From a virus: a stretch of DNA of 33,871 bases. The DNA lies in IMG/VR virus record IMGVR_UViG_3300037882_001593, positions 1 to 33,871 of that record. One strand, given 5' to 3'. Positions within the stretch are counted from its first letter, which is position 1. Every line of letters begins with the position of its first letter. Shown one piece after another: positions 23,807 through 30,015 of this stretch. The translations under genes and the position numbers were made by a program. The notes under the pieces are model-generated. The model was not told where the DNA came from, searched no databases, and saw only the letters and a list, made by a program, of their open reading frames with translations.

Positions 23807-24106
23807 ATGAAAAACGTTATTGAATTTGGTAAAAAAGGCGGATTTCACGTTGACAACTTAGTTGTGCCAACTGCGAAACTTGCCGCTTCTATGGCTTGCA
23901 ACTTAGTTTGCACTTTTGAGAATGACAGTTTTGCGACAACTTTTCAGCAATGGCTTTTAATGCCGCTTGAAAGTCGCAAGACCTGGGAAAGTGAAACTCA
24001 CTTTGTTGCGGTGTCGAAACTTGACAGAAAAGACCGTGGACCGGCAAGCGCTATCCTTTGGCGAGAAGGTGTTCAATTTATGGCAAAGCAAATCATTACC
24101 GAATAA
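23807..24106 (+). CDS. Hypothetical protein (99 aa)
   Basis: 99 residues, beginning MKNVIEFGKKGGFHVDNLVV, with a central ENDSFATTFQQWLLMPLESR. It has alternating hydrophobic and charged segments and no membrane span, zinc site or known motif. The leader contains AACCCACTAAAAATTTTCCC and no Shine-Dalgarno site. No family recognised; small soluble early protein. Confidence 0.82.
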   Translation: MKNVIEFGKKGGFHVDNLVVPTAKLAASMACNLVCTFENDSFATTFQQWLLMPLESRKTWESETHFVAVSKLDRKDRGPASAILWREGVQFMAKQIITE

Positions 24107-24124
24107 CCCTTAAAATTTAAGACC

Positions 24125-24361
24125 ATGAAAAAGCTAACAATCGGAACCAAACGCCAAGCGGAAGCCATGCAAGCGGCTTCCCTGTTTATCCCAGGCGGAA
24201 CGCTTTCAATCGTGAAACTTTGCGCCGGAAAGTATGACCCGGCGAAGGTTAAGGTGGGAGTCGAGAGAGAGTTTCCCGAAAGGGTCAAAGCGGTCTTTCT
24301 GAAGCCGGGCAAAGATAAAGACGGACCGTTTGTGACACTTTGGGCCGCTGTTCAATCCTGA
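24125..24361 (+). CDS. Hypothetical protein (78 aa)
   Basis: 78 residues, basic (KKLTIGTKRQAEAMQAASLF, then GREFP-like VEREFPERVKAVFL). The start follows AACCCTTAAAATTTAAGACC. There is no cysteine pair or recognised domain. Length and position in a run of co-directional short genes with similar leaders support it as a real gene. Confidence 0.8.
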   Translation: MKKLTIGTKRQAEAMQAASLFIPGGTLSIVKLCAGKYDPAKVKVGVEREFPERVKAVFLKPGKDKDGPFVTLWAAVQS

Positions 24362-24388
24362 CACCTAACTTTTAACCGCTCCAATTTC

Positions 24389-24610
24389 ATGACAACTCAA
24401 AACACTTCAAAGATAGCTTGGCGCAAATGGTCAAAGGCCGTTCCAATTTTTTACGTTTCAAACCTGCCGGGTGACGGCGGAAAAGACTGGGGTTATCATA
24501 CCGACCCGGCAAAGGCTTTACCACTTTCCCCATACTGGCAAGTTAGGTTTGCCGCTAACTGCCGGGCTTGCGGTTCAGAAGCATTTTTTCAATCCCAGGC
24601 CATTTTTTAA
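24389..24610 (+). CDS. Hypothetical protein (73 aa)
   Basis: 73 residues with several Trp and aromatic residues (IAWRKWSKAVPIFYVSNLPG, DWGYHTDPAKALPLSPYW) and a C-terminal CRACGSEAFF that has one Cys-x2-Cys pair. It could bind a metal only as a multimer, since there is just one pair. The leader carries ACACCTAAC. No known family. Confidence 0.8.
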   Translation: MTTQNTSKIAWRKWSKAVPIFYVSNLPGDGGKDWGYHTDPAKALPLSPYWQVRFAANCRACGSEAFFQSQAIF

Positions 24611-24634
24611 GAAAACCTAAAAACAGCAAAAATT

Positions 24635-25273
24635 ATGAAAACAGAGAATTTTTTACATTTAATCCGGGAGATAACGGGAAGGCCGTTTGAGATCGGAAAC
24701 GAATTTGGGTTTCCCTTGGGGGAGTCTGAACTTGTCGCGGGTCAAACTTACTGTGTCTTCAGGGATTTACCTTTGACCGCTCGCCGGGTTTCCTTTCAAT
24801 GGAAAGCGCCAACGGATGAGGAGAATTTTTTGCGGTCTTTTGTGACTGCGTTTTGCTCGCGTTATTTTGAGCCAAACCCGGCGGCTTATTCAGATCATCA
24901 GCCGGGAAACCGCTGGGAAAACTGGGATGAAAAAAAGCGTGAAAGCGCGTCCGGGCATCACCGGGGATTTATGTTTTCCAAGGAAGATTTACGGGCGCAA
25001 GTGGAAGCGAATTTTCGCGCTGATAAAATGGGGAAGGTCTTGGAAAGGCACGGTTTTTATTTCACAGATTATGGCGTGGGGATTTTCGTTTTGTTTGGCG
25101 GAAAGGCCGTTGAAACCGCCTGCGATTCAATGCGCGAATTTTTAACCGGCAAAGGCGTTGGATTCACTAACGAACTTTCCAAGGCCGGGTGGGTCCTGCG
25201 TTTCCGCCTGGGTTTAACGCGGGAGATTCACGCCGGCCTTTTGACTGATTTTTCCAACGCTTCCACAATTTAA
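24635..25273 (+). CDS. Hypothetical protein (212 aa)
   Basis: 212 residues, one of the two largest early proteins. It begins MKTENFLHLIREITGRPFEI. A middle part, DHQPGNRWENWDEKKRESA followed by HHRGFMFSKEDLRAQVEANF, is rich in charged and aromatic residues. The C-terminal half has a ferredoxin-like feel (YGVGIFVLFGGKAVETACDS), which is only an impression. I recognise no enzyme motif. Leader AAAACCTAAAAACAGC, no Shine-Dalgarno. Confidence 0.83.
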   Translation: MKTENFLHLIREITGRPFEIGNEFGFPLGESELVAGQTYCVFRDLPLTARRVSFQWKAPTDEENFLRSFVTAFCSRYFEPNPAAYSDHQPGNRWENWDEKKRESASGHHRGFMFSKEDLRAQVEANFRADKMGKVLERHGFYFTDYGVGIFVLFGGKAVETACDSMREFLTGKGVGFTNELSKAGWVLRFRLGLTREIHAGLLTDFSNASTI

Positions 25274-25286
25274 CACCTTTCCAACC

Positions 25287-25505
25287 ATGCAAAACGACAC
25301 CACTAAACCGGGCCAAGGGTTCCGGGTTCTTCCATCCAAAGGCAAGCCGCTTGGGTTTGTCATTTACTCGCCGGGCAAAGGCCGCCGCGCCTTGCGCCGT
25401 TTTCTCGCCTTGCGCGGCATACCATACAGCCGCGACCGCGTTTTTTCTCACCTTTGCAACGGTCAAACCCCTTCGGCCTTTGTCAATCCCTCCCGGCTTT
25501 CCTGA
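25287..25505 (+). CDS. Small basic hypothetical protein (72 aa)
   Basis: 72 residues, strongly basic (GKGRRALRRFLALRGIPYSR), a composition fitting a nucleic-acid binding protein. It begins MQNDTTKPGQGF, close to the start of the protein at 26335 (MKNDTTPGPW), but they do not align further. The gene ends just upstream of the second copy of the AAAAGATTCTTC element. No known family. Confidence 0.78.
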   Translation: MQNDTTKPGQGFRVLPSKGKPLGFVIYSPGKGRRALRRFLALRGIPYSRDRVFSHLCNGQTPSAFVNPSRLS

Positions 25506-25514
25506 AAAAACTTG

Positions 25515-25537
25515 AAAAGATTCTTCAAAAAGGCTTG
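25515..25537 (+). promoter_or_regulatory. Second copy of the AAAAGATTCTTC...GGCTTG element
   Basis: AAAAGATTCTTC at 25515-25526 and GGCTTG at 25532-25537 repeat the element at 23190-23213 with one base less spacing. It lies 58 bases upstream of the ATG at 25595. TTG within it may act as a -35 box, though no good -10 is seen downstream. It may instead be a binding site for a shared regulator. Confidence 0.42.
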
Positions 25538-25594
25538 CAACCTTTCGGCCTTTCGGAGAGTCTTTGAATAACTCACCCACAAAGCACCAAAAAG

Positions 25595-25759
25595 ATGAAG
25601 ACTTACATTCAACGCCGCGACGGTAAAAACCTTGAAACCGTTGACGAGTTCACCAGCACGCGGGAAGCGCGGGCAATGGTCCGAGAGTATCAAATTGCGG
25701 ACCGTTCCGCCCGCTATTACATGAGTTCCCGCCCGTGCAAGGCTTGGCGCGATAAGTGA
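25595..25759 (+). CDS. Small conserved phage/plasmid protein (54 aa)
   Basis: 54 residues, start MKTYIQRRDGKNLETVDEF, with a helix REARAMVREYQIADRSA and an end SSRPCKAW. Short proteins of this pattern (KTYIQRRD...ETVDEF...EAR...YY.SSRPCK.W) recur in phages and mobile elements, usually as unknowns. The preceding 89-base gap has the shared upstream element; the gene is followed by a hairpin. Confidence 0.85.
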   Translation: MKTYIQRRDGKNLETVDEFTSTREARAMVREYQIADRSARYYMSSRPCKAWRDK

Positions 25760-25795
25760 CGCGCAAGGCCCTCCGGCTCCCCCGCCCTGACTCCT

Positions 25796-25815
25796 CCCCG
25801 GAGAGTCGGGGTTTT
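25796..25815 (+). terminator. Short hairpin with TTTT, possible weak terminator
   Basis: CCCCG (25796-25800) pairs with CGGGG (25807-25811) around a 6-base loop and is followed by TTTT. Only five pairs, so it is weak or an attenuator. The sequence from here to the next ATG resembles that at 26303-26337. Confidence 0.5.
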
Positions 25816-25838
25816 CCGGTGCCAACGCAAAAAAAAAC

Positions 25839-26261
25839 ATGAAAACCACACAAAACACGATTGCCCGCAGAAACGCCCACCTTGCCGCGCTCGCCAGCTT
25901 GCACGCCGTCGCAGCAAAAGCGGAGGGGATGAAAATGTTTCGCCAACTCCGCCGCCTTGAAGCGGAACTCCACCGCGCCGCAACGGCTCAATGTAACGGA
26001 GCCGCGTTTGAGGGTCAACCGTTCCGCCCCGACTGGAACCCGGACGGATCGGAGGGAACTGAGGAAAACCCGACCGAATGGGAGATTTACGCCGGAACGG
26101 TGCGGGAAAGGGTGGGTAAAATTTTTGGCGGTGTCGTTCCTGCGGGTTTCGTTTTCAATCAAGACCCAAGGGGTTACGCTTTGAAGCTGAAAACCGCTCC
26201 CGGTGGGATGGAAAGCGACTGGGGCGGGTTTGGAATCCTGGCCGCCGAGATTAACAACTGA
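25839..26261 (+). CDS. Hypothetical mobile-element-type protein (140 aa)
   Basis: 140 residues, Ala-rich helical N-terminus (HLAALASLHAVAAKAEGMKM), then FRQLRRLEAELHRAATAQCN and GYALKLKTAPGGMESDWGGF. The LRRLE-x-AT-x-CNG type segment recurs in phage and plasmid proteins of unknown function. Start ATG is preceded by nine A residues and no Shine-Dalgarno site. Hairpins flank it on both sides. Confidence 0.85.
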   Translation: MKTTQNTIARRNAHLAALASLHAVAAKAEGMKMFRQLRRLEAELHRAATAQCNGAAFEGQPFRPDWNPDGSEGTEENPTEWEIYAGTVRERVGKIFGGVVPAGFVFNQDPRGYALKLKTAPGGMESDWGGFGILAAEINN

Positions 26262-26283
26262 GAAAAAATAGCCTCACCACTCG

Positions 26284-26311
26284 CCCCGCTTTTAACCGAA
26301 GTGGGGTTTTT
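26284..26311 (+). terminator. Hairpin and T tract between early genes
   Basis: CCCCGCTT (26284-26291) pairs with AAGTGGGG (26299-26306) with one G-T pair and a 7-base loop, followed by TTTTT. This is a plausible intrinsic terminator within an operon, suggesting attenuation or readthrough. Confidence 0.65.
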
Positions 26312-26334
26312 GGGTGAAAACACCGAAAAAAACC

Positions 26335-26730
26335 ATGAAAAACGACACCACTCCCGGCCCTTGGCACATCTGGCACGAACACCCCGCAAACGTCGGCCAC
26401 GTTGAGCCCTCAGGATACAACCTTTGGCAATTCGTTCCTATTGCCACCCCTTGTGGCATGATTCGACTGCTTGCGGAGGGCGACACACTGAACAGACGCG
26501 AAGCCAACGCCCGCTTGATCGCCGCCGCGCCTGAGACTGCCGCCGAGCGCGACCGCTTACGGGAAGAGGTTCGTGAGTTGCGGGAGGTTTTGGGTGCGTC
26601 CTTGGCTTGGATCGAAAGACACCGCCCCAAAGGTAAGATCGGCGACATTTTTACAGAATTAAACGAGATGGAAAATGGCATCGTAAAACCTGCCCGCGCC
26701 GTGCTCGCCAAGACCAACCCGAAAGCCTGA
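26335..26730 (+). CDS. Phage protein with TPGPW / NARLIAAAP motifs (131 aa)
   Basis: I start at ATG 26335 (MKNDTTPGPWHIW), not the in-frame GTG at 26314, because the leader before 26335 matches that of the previous gene. The product has TPGPW at the N-terminus and EANARLIAAAPETAAERDRL in the middle, followed by a coiled coil. This is a widespread phage family of unknown function, often located among early genes. C-terminal part basic. Confidence 0.87.
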   Translation: MKNDTTPGPWHIWHEHPANVGHVEPSGYNLWQFVPIATPCGMIRLLAEGDTLNRREANARLIAAAPETAAERDRLREEVRELREVLGASLAWIERHRPKGKIGDIFTELNEMENGIVKPARAVLAKTNPKA

Positions 26731-26733
26731 GTC

Positions 26734-26958
26734 ATGAAAACCGAGAAACCCCTTGCCGCCGTCCGTTGCGGTGTTTTACCCGCTCGCCCTTGGCCGCGTT
26801 CGGATGTCGCCTTGCGCCTGCGGGAAGCGCGAAAAACCGGCTTGACCGTCCAGCGGTTTGACGGGGCGAGAGTTTACACGCCGACCGACACCCGCAACCC
26901 CTACACGTTTTTCGTCCTCACCGGGCCGGAAATTCAAAGCGCCTCCCGCGTCCGCTGA
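26734..26958 (+). CDS. Small hypothetical protein (74 aa)
   Basis: 74 residues, basic (RPWPRSDVALRLREARKTGL), with VYTPTDTRNPYTFFVLTG near the end. Start follows the previous stop after three bases (TGAGTCATG); the same junction is repeated at its own end. No family known to me. Confidence 0.8.
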   Translation: MKTEKPLAAVRCGVLPARPWPRSDVALRLREARKTGLTVQRFDGARVYTPTDTRNPYTFFVLTGPEIQSASRVR

Positions 26959-26961
26959 GTC

Positions 26962-27123
26962 ATGAAAAACGCAATCCTTGCCGGTTTTTTCGGCCTTTTA
27001 ACGGTGGGCGCGGGTGTCGGCATAGCCAAGGCGACCAACGCGGGTGTTTTCCTTGCCTGCTGGCTGCTTTTCGTCGGTTTCGGCATGGCGGCTTTTTACC
27101 ACGCCGAGGAGGCCAGACGATGA
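26962..27123 (+). CDS. Two-span small membrane protein (53 aa)
   Basis: 53 residues that are almost all hydrophobic: ILAGFFGLLTVGAGVGIA and GVFLACWLLFVGFGMAAF are two predicted membrane segments, with basic/acidic ends (HAEEARR). The stop overlaps the next ATG (ATGA). The protein could be an inner-membrane effector, a holin-like or a superinfection factor; there is no evidence to choose. It lies in the early operon, unlike the tail-located holin candidate. Confidence 0.8.
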   Translation: MKNAILAGFFGLLTVGAGVGIAKATNAGVFLACWLLFVGFGMAAFYHAEEARR

Positions 27124-27533
27124 AAACCGAGGTAATTTTATTCGAGGAGCCGGGGCGGATTGTCGCAAGCTGGGGAAAATCTTCTGAGGCTCGCGGCGGT
27201 GTTGACCACCTTTCTCATCATTACTGGATCGTCCAACCTGAGTTCGGCCAGTTGACGTTGCGGGTTCGGCACGGGGCCGGGGTTGAGGAAATCCCATTTG
27301 GTTATCCGTCCGACCTCATCCACGCGGCTTTCTCCGGTATGAGTTCTGACCAGCGTTTCCGGTTCCTTGCGGAAATTTTCTGGCAGTTTCGGACTGCCAA
27401 GGAAAACGCGACCAACCGCTGTAACCACGAGTGGACCCAGGCGGCGGCAGACGGACGAATCCAGACGCGGAAGGTTCGCGGGCAAAACGCGGTGCGCGTT
27501 CGGTTGCTTCCTAAAGCGGAGGGAACCCGGTGA
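27120..27533 (+). CDS. Hypothetical protein (137 aa)
   Basis: 137 residues beginning MKTEVILFEEPGRIVASWGK. The first 70 residues look like beta sheet (HYWIVQPEFGQLTLRVRHGA), followed by helix (FAEIFWQFRTAKENA) and a basic C-terminus. No catalytic motif is apparent. It overlaps both neighbours by 4 bases, so it is probably translated with them. Confidence 0.83.
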   Translation: MKTEVILFEEPGRIVASWGKSSEARGGVDHLSHHYWIVQPEFGQLTLRVRHGAGVEEIPFGYPSDLIHAAFSGMSSDQRFRFLAEIFWQFRTAKENATNRCNHEWTQAAADGRIQTRKVRGQNAVRVRLLPKAEGTR

Positions 27534-27889
27534 GCTTCTGCGACAACCTGACCGCGACCCAGGCGAAAGACTGGTTCCGCGCTGAAATCGCCCGCCTTTG
27601 GCCTGTTCGGCGCATGATTGGCCGGGTTCGGATCACGGAATTATGCGACACGGTGCGGTTTTACTCTGACCTGCCGACCAAGCGCCGGGGAACTTTCGGA
27701 GTTAAAACCCCGCCGGGAGATTGCCCGATGCTCAAGCCCTGCGTGGCTCACGGCTCATGCGTGGGCGCTGGCCGTCCTTCACCTGACAAGGGCGGGTGGG
27801 TTTCCATTTCCGAGTCACTGTGCGAAGAAGTCTGGGCGCTTCGCCGCGACCGAGACGAGTTTTTTGCCGCTCACCCTGCAATCGTTTAA
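27530..27889 (+). CDS. Hypothetical protein (119 aa)
   Basis: 119 residues with a GTG start inside the previous stop codon (GTGA). The sequence has a helical N-terminus (NLTATQAKDWFRAEIARLWP), a middle Cys pair (CPMLKPC) and acidic C-terminus. Soluble; family unknown. Confidence 0.8.
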   Translation: MSFCDNLTATQAKDWFRAEIARLWPVRRMIGRVRITELCDTVRFYSDLPTKRRGTFGVKTPPGDCPMLKPCVAHGSCVGAGRPSPDKGGWVSISESLCEEVWALRRDRDEFFAAHPAIV

Positions 27890-27893
27890 TTTG

Positions 27894-28199
27894 ATGAACA
27901 CCGCCGAACTGATCGAAAAATACGAACGTGCCGAACTCGGCATTGATGGAAACTGCGGCTTCGCACTGCTTGGCCCTGACATCCAGGAGGGAGAGGCCGA
28001 ATTTGTTGAGATTCTGCCCGTCAACCGCGCCACACTCCCGAAAACCAGACACGAGGAATTCACGGGAGAGGTTGAGTCTGGCCGTAAACTTGGCGAAAAG
28101 CTAAGAGCCTGCCAGACGGCAATGGAGAATCTTAGAAATCGCCTTGGCGCTCCTTCCCTTAGTTACTATCTCGGACGCTCGCACCCTTACGGAGACTAA
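27894..28199 (+). CDS. Hypothetical protein (101 aa)
   Basis: The open frame begins farther upstream at 27618, but that part overlaps the previous gene entirely and looks like a shadow. I place the start at ATG 27894 (MNTAELIEKYERAELGIDGN), just after the preceding stop. 101 residues with a helix EKLRACQTAMENLRNRLG. No recognised domain. Confidence 0.78.
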   Translation: MNTAELIEKYERAELGIDGNCGFALLGPDIQEGEAEFVEILPVNRATLPKTRHEEFTGEVESGRKLGEKLRACQTAMENLRNRLGAPSLSYYLGRSHPYGD

Positions 28200-28203
28200 T
28201 CCA

Positions 28204-28431
28204 ATGGCAAAAAAACCAAACCCAATGGGAGAGCCTTTAGGGCAGTCAGACGACCTCGAAGGCATCTCCCGCGTCGTTCGCGCCTATTACGGCGAAGAGC
28301 GCGAGCTAATCCCGCAACCATGCCGGACCAAGTGGGCGCTTAAATCGCCTGCCGGAAACGTCATGAAGCTGACTTACGTTTACAGCCAGTTTGATACCTA
28401 CTATTTTGCATCAATCCCAACGAAAAAATGA
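28204..28431 (+). CDS. Hypothetical protein (75 aa)
   Basis: The start at ATG 28204 (MAKKPNPMGEPLGQSDDLEG) is preferred because an earlier ATG at 28144 lies within the previous gene. 75 residues, with VVRAYYGEERELIPQPCRTK and a Tyr-rich end. It overlaps the next gene by 4 bases (ATGA). Confidence 0.78.
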   Translation: MAKKPNPMGEPLGQSDDLEGISRVVRAYYGEERELIPQPCRTKWALKSPAGNVMKLTYVYSQFDTYYFASIPTKK

Positions 28432-29198
28432 AAACACTCAGAGAAATCTACAACCCGCCAGCGGCCACCGCTGCGGAAATCTACCGCTGGAGCGAGACGT
28501 TGAAGTTTGGCCAGTGGCAAACGCTCGCCCACTCCTGCGGCTCCATCTCCTTCGCCAGAGAAACGCCGGGCATGATTTCCGCATCGTCTTGCGCGTCCGG
28601 CCTCATGGCGCGGATCAGACTGAAACGACCCGGCGCAACGGTCGGGTGGGCCGGTTCTCCGCCGCCCGCCGTGGTTCCATGCGAGCCGGAAATCGAAGAG
28701 GCTCTGACTGACAACCAACGCGAGCAGATAGAGGCGCTTTTGCGCCACATTCGCGCCGAGGTCCGGCAGTGGTCGTTCGCTGCGGAGTGGCAGGCAATCG
28801 TTGACGGTCGGAAGGCGGCCAAGGCCAAGGCGCTCTACGCCCCGGTGGCGGAACTCCGACGCAAGGCCAAGATTCTCGCAGGAGGCAACGGCGACCCAGG
28901 CAAGGTTTTCCGCGAGCGTGCCAAGGCGCTTGCCCGTTTCATCCAAGTCAAGGAAATCAACGGCCTGCGCGTCTGCTACTGGCCGGAACGCGGTTGCTGG
29001 CACGTTGCCGAGTTCCACACGGGCGAGCGAATCGGCGTTCCTGCGGTGAAGACCAAGGCAGGGTGCAAGCGTGAGACGATTGCGGAACTGATGGAGTCCG
29101 TTCGACTCCGTGTTGCCGAGGTCGGCTTCGCCGCGATGATCGAGACGCTGAACCAATTCCCGGTGGTGAATCAACCGGGCAAGGAGGTGATGTCGTGA
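28428..29198 (+). CDS. Hypothetical protein, Lys/Arg-rich (256 aa)
   Basis: 256 residues, the largest early product. N-terminal region unknown (SLREIYNPPA-like MKTLREIYNPPAATAAEIYR); a central coiled-coil area (EQIEALLRHIRAEVRQWSF) leads to KVFRERAKALARFIQVKEIN and a C-terminal RVCYWPERGCWHVAEFHTGE. No catalytic motif identified. Lys- and Arg-rich helices suggest nucleic-acid binding; that is an impression only. Start ATG and stop both overlap neighbours by 4 bases. Confidence 0.82.
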   Translation: MKTLREIYNPPAATAAEIYRWSETLKFGQWQTLAHSCGSISFARETPGMISASSCASGLMARIRLKRPGATVGWAGSPPPAVVPCEPEIEEALTDNQREQIEALLRHIRAEVRQWSFAAEWQAIVDGRKAAKAKALYAPVAELRRKAKILAGGNGDPGKVFRERAKALARFIQVKEINGLRVCYWPERGCWHVAEFHTGERIGVPAVKTKAGCKRETIAELMESVRLRVAEVGFAAMIETLNQFPVVNQPGKEVMS

Positions 29199-29494
29199 CC
29201 CAGCGAAAGCCCAAAGGGCCGCTGATTACCCCCATGCCGACCCGTTGCCGTGTGGACATGCCGAACTGCGCCGACAACGAGCGTTTGCGGGCTGTTTTGA
29301 AGGCAATCGTCAAGCCTTCCAGCGTGCTGCGGAAGGCCGGAAACTCTCACATGCCGCAACTGTCTCGCCTGTCCGGCATGGCGGGGCTGTCGAGGTCCGC
29401 GCTTGCCCGGTTTCAGTCGGGGCGGGTCATGGTCATGGGTGAGTCGAACCGTGCGAAGGTGTGGGAAGTTTTGAAAGCGGAGGGGTTGACATGA
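29195..29494 (+). CDS. Putative helix-turn-helix regulator (99 aa)
   Basis: 99 residues, GTG start overlapping the previous stop (GTGA). The segment MPQLSRLSGMAGLSRSALAR at about 53-72 followed by FQSGR looks like a Cro/CI-type helix-turn-helix (hydrophobic helix, Gly turn, recognition helix). The C-terminal WEVLKAEGL is typical of such short regulators. Its place at the end of the early operon beside the adenine methyltransferase suggests gene control, such as the early-late switch. Confidence 0.68.
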   Translation: MTQRKPKGPLITPMPTRCRVDMPNCADNERLRAVLKAIVKPSSVLRKAGNSHMPQLSRLSGMAGLSRSALARFQSGRVMVMGESNRAKVWEVLKAEGLT

Positions 29495-29910
29495 GTGTGC
29501 ATTTTTCGAGCGCGTCGGACAACTGGGCAACTCCTCAAGACTTTTTCGACAAGGTGAACAGCGAATTGGGGCCGTTCGACATTGACGTTTGCGCTTCTGC
29601 TGAAAATGCGAAGTGTGGCGTTTATTTTACCGAAAGAGACGACGGACTTAGGCAGCGATGGAGTGGCAAGGTCTGGATGAATCCGCCCTACGGTCGCACC
29701 ATTGGCCATTGGATGAAAAAAGCCTACGAATCTTCACGGGGGGGGGCTACGGTGGTTTGCCTTGTCCCGGCCCGCACTGACACCGCTTGGTGGCACGACT
29801 ACGCCGCGAAGGGTGATGTCCGGTTTATCCGTGGCCGTCTAAAGTTCGGCGGTCACAAAAACTCTGCACCGTTTCCAAGTGCTTTAGTTGTTTTCAAGCC
29901 GTGGTGCTAA
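29491..29910 (+). CDS. Phage DNA N6-adenine methyltransferase (Dam, PF05869-type)
   Basis: 139 residues from ATG 29491, overlapping the previous stop as ATGA. The sequence starts SASDNWATPQDFFDKVNSEL and has FDIDVCASAENAKC as the cofactor-binding part, then VWMNPPYGRTI with the catalytic NPPY motif at 64-67 and later LVPARTDTAWWHDY and FIRGRLKFGG, all typical of the phage Dam family. It probably methylates adenine in phage DNA, protecting against restriction. The coding part has a run of nine G (29738-29746), read as Arg-Gly-Gly. Terminator follows. Confidence 0.93.
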   Translation: MSVHFSSASDNWATPQDFFDKVNSELGPFDIDVCASAENAKCGVYFTERDDGLRQRWSGKVWMNPPYGRTIGHWMKKAYESSRGGATVVCLVPARTDTAWWHDYAAKGDVRFIRGRLKFGGHKNSAPFPSALVVFKPWC

Positions 29911-29913
29911 ATG

Positions 29914-29948
29914 AAAAATCCCCACCTTTGACCGGGTGGGGATTTTTT
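29914..29948 (+). terminator. Early operon terminator
   Basis: AATCCCCACC and GGTGGGGATT pair around an 8-base loop, with five A on the 5' side and six T after. The seven GC/AT core pairs plus flanking A-T pairs make a strong intrinsic terminator, possibly bidirectional. Confidence 0.93.
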
Positions 29949-29968
29949 GTGTCTCATGGATGAGAGTC

Positions 29969-30014
29969 AAAACCGGTTGCGTCTCAAAATAGGCTATTTC
30001 TGAGACGCAACCGG
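29969..30014 (-). terminator. Replication operon terminator
   Basis: A perfect 14-bp stem (29973-29986 with 30001-30014) with an inner AAATAG/CTATTT palindrome, followed on the minus strand by TTTT at 29972-29969. It starts two bases after the stop of the primase-helicase gene. Confidence 0.92.
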
Positions 30015-30015
30015 A

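Noticed and set aside
27618-27893. Upstream extension of the 101-residue gene
   Set aside because: It overlaps nearly all of the previous gene in another frame and has shadow-type composition (Ser/Arg/Leu-rich).
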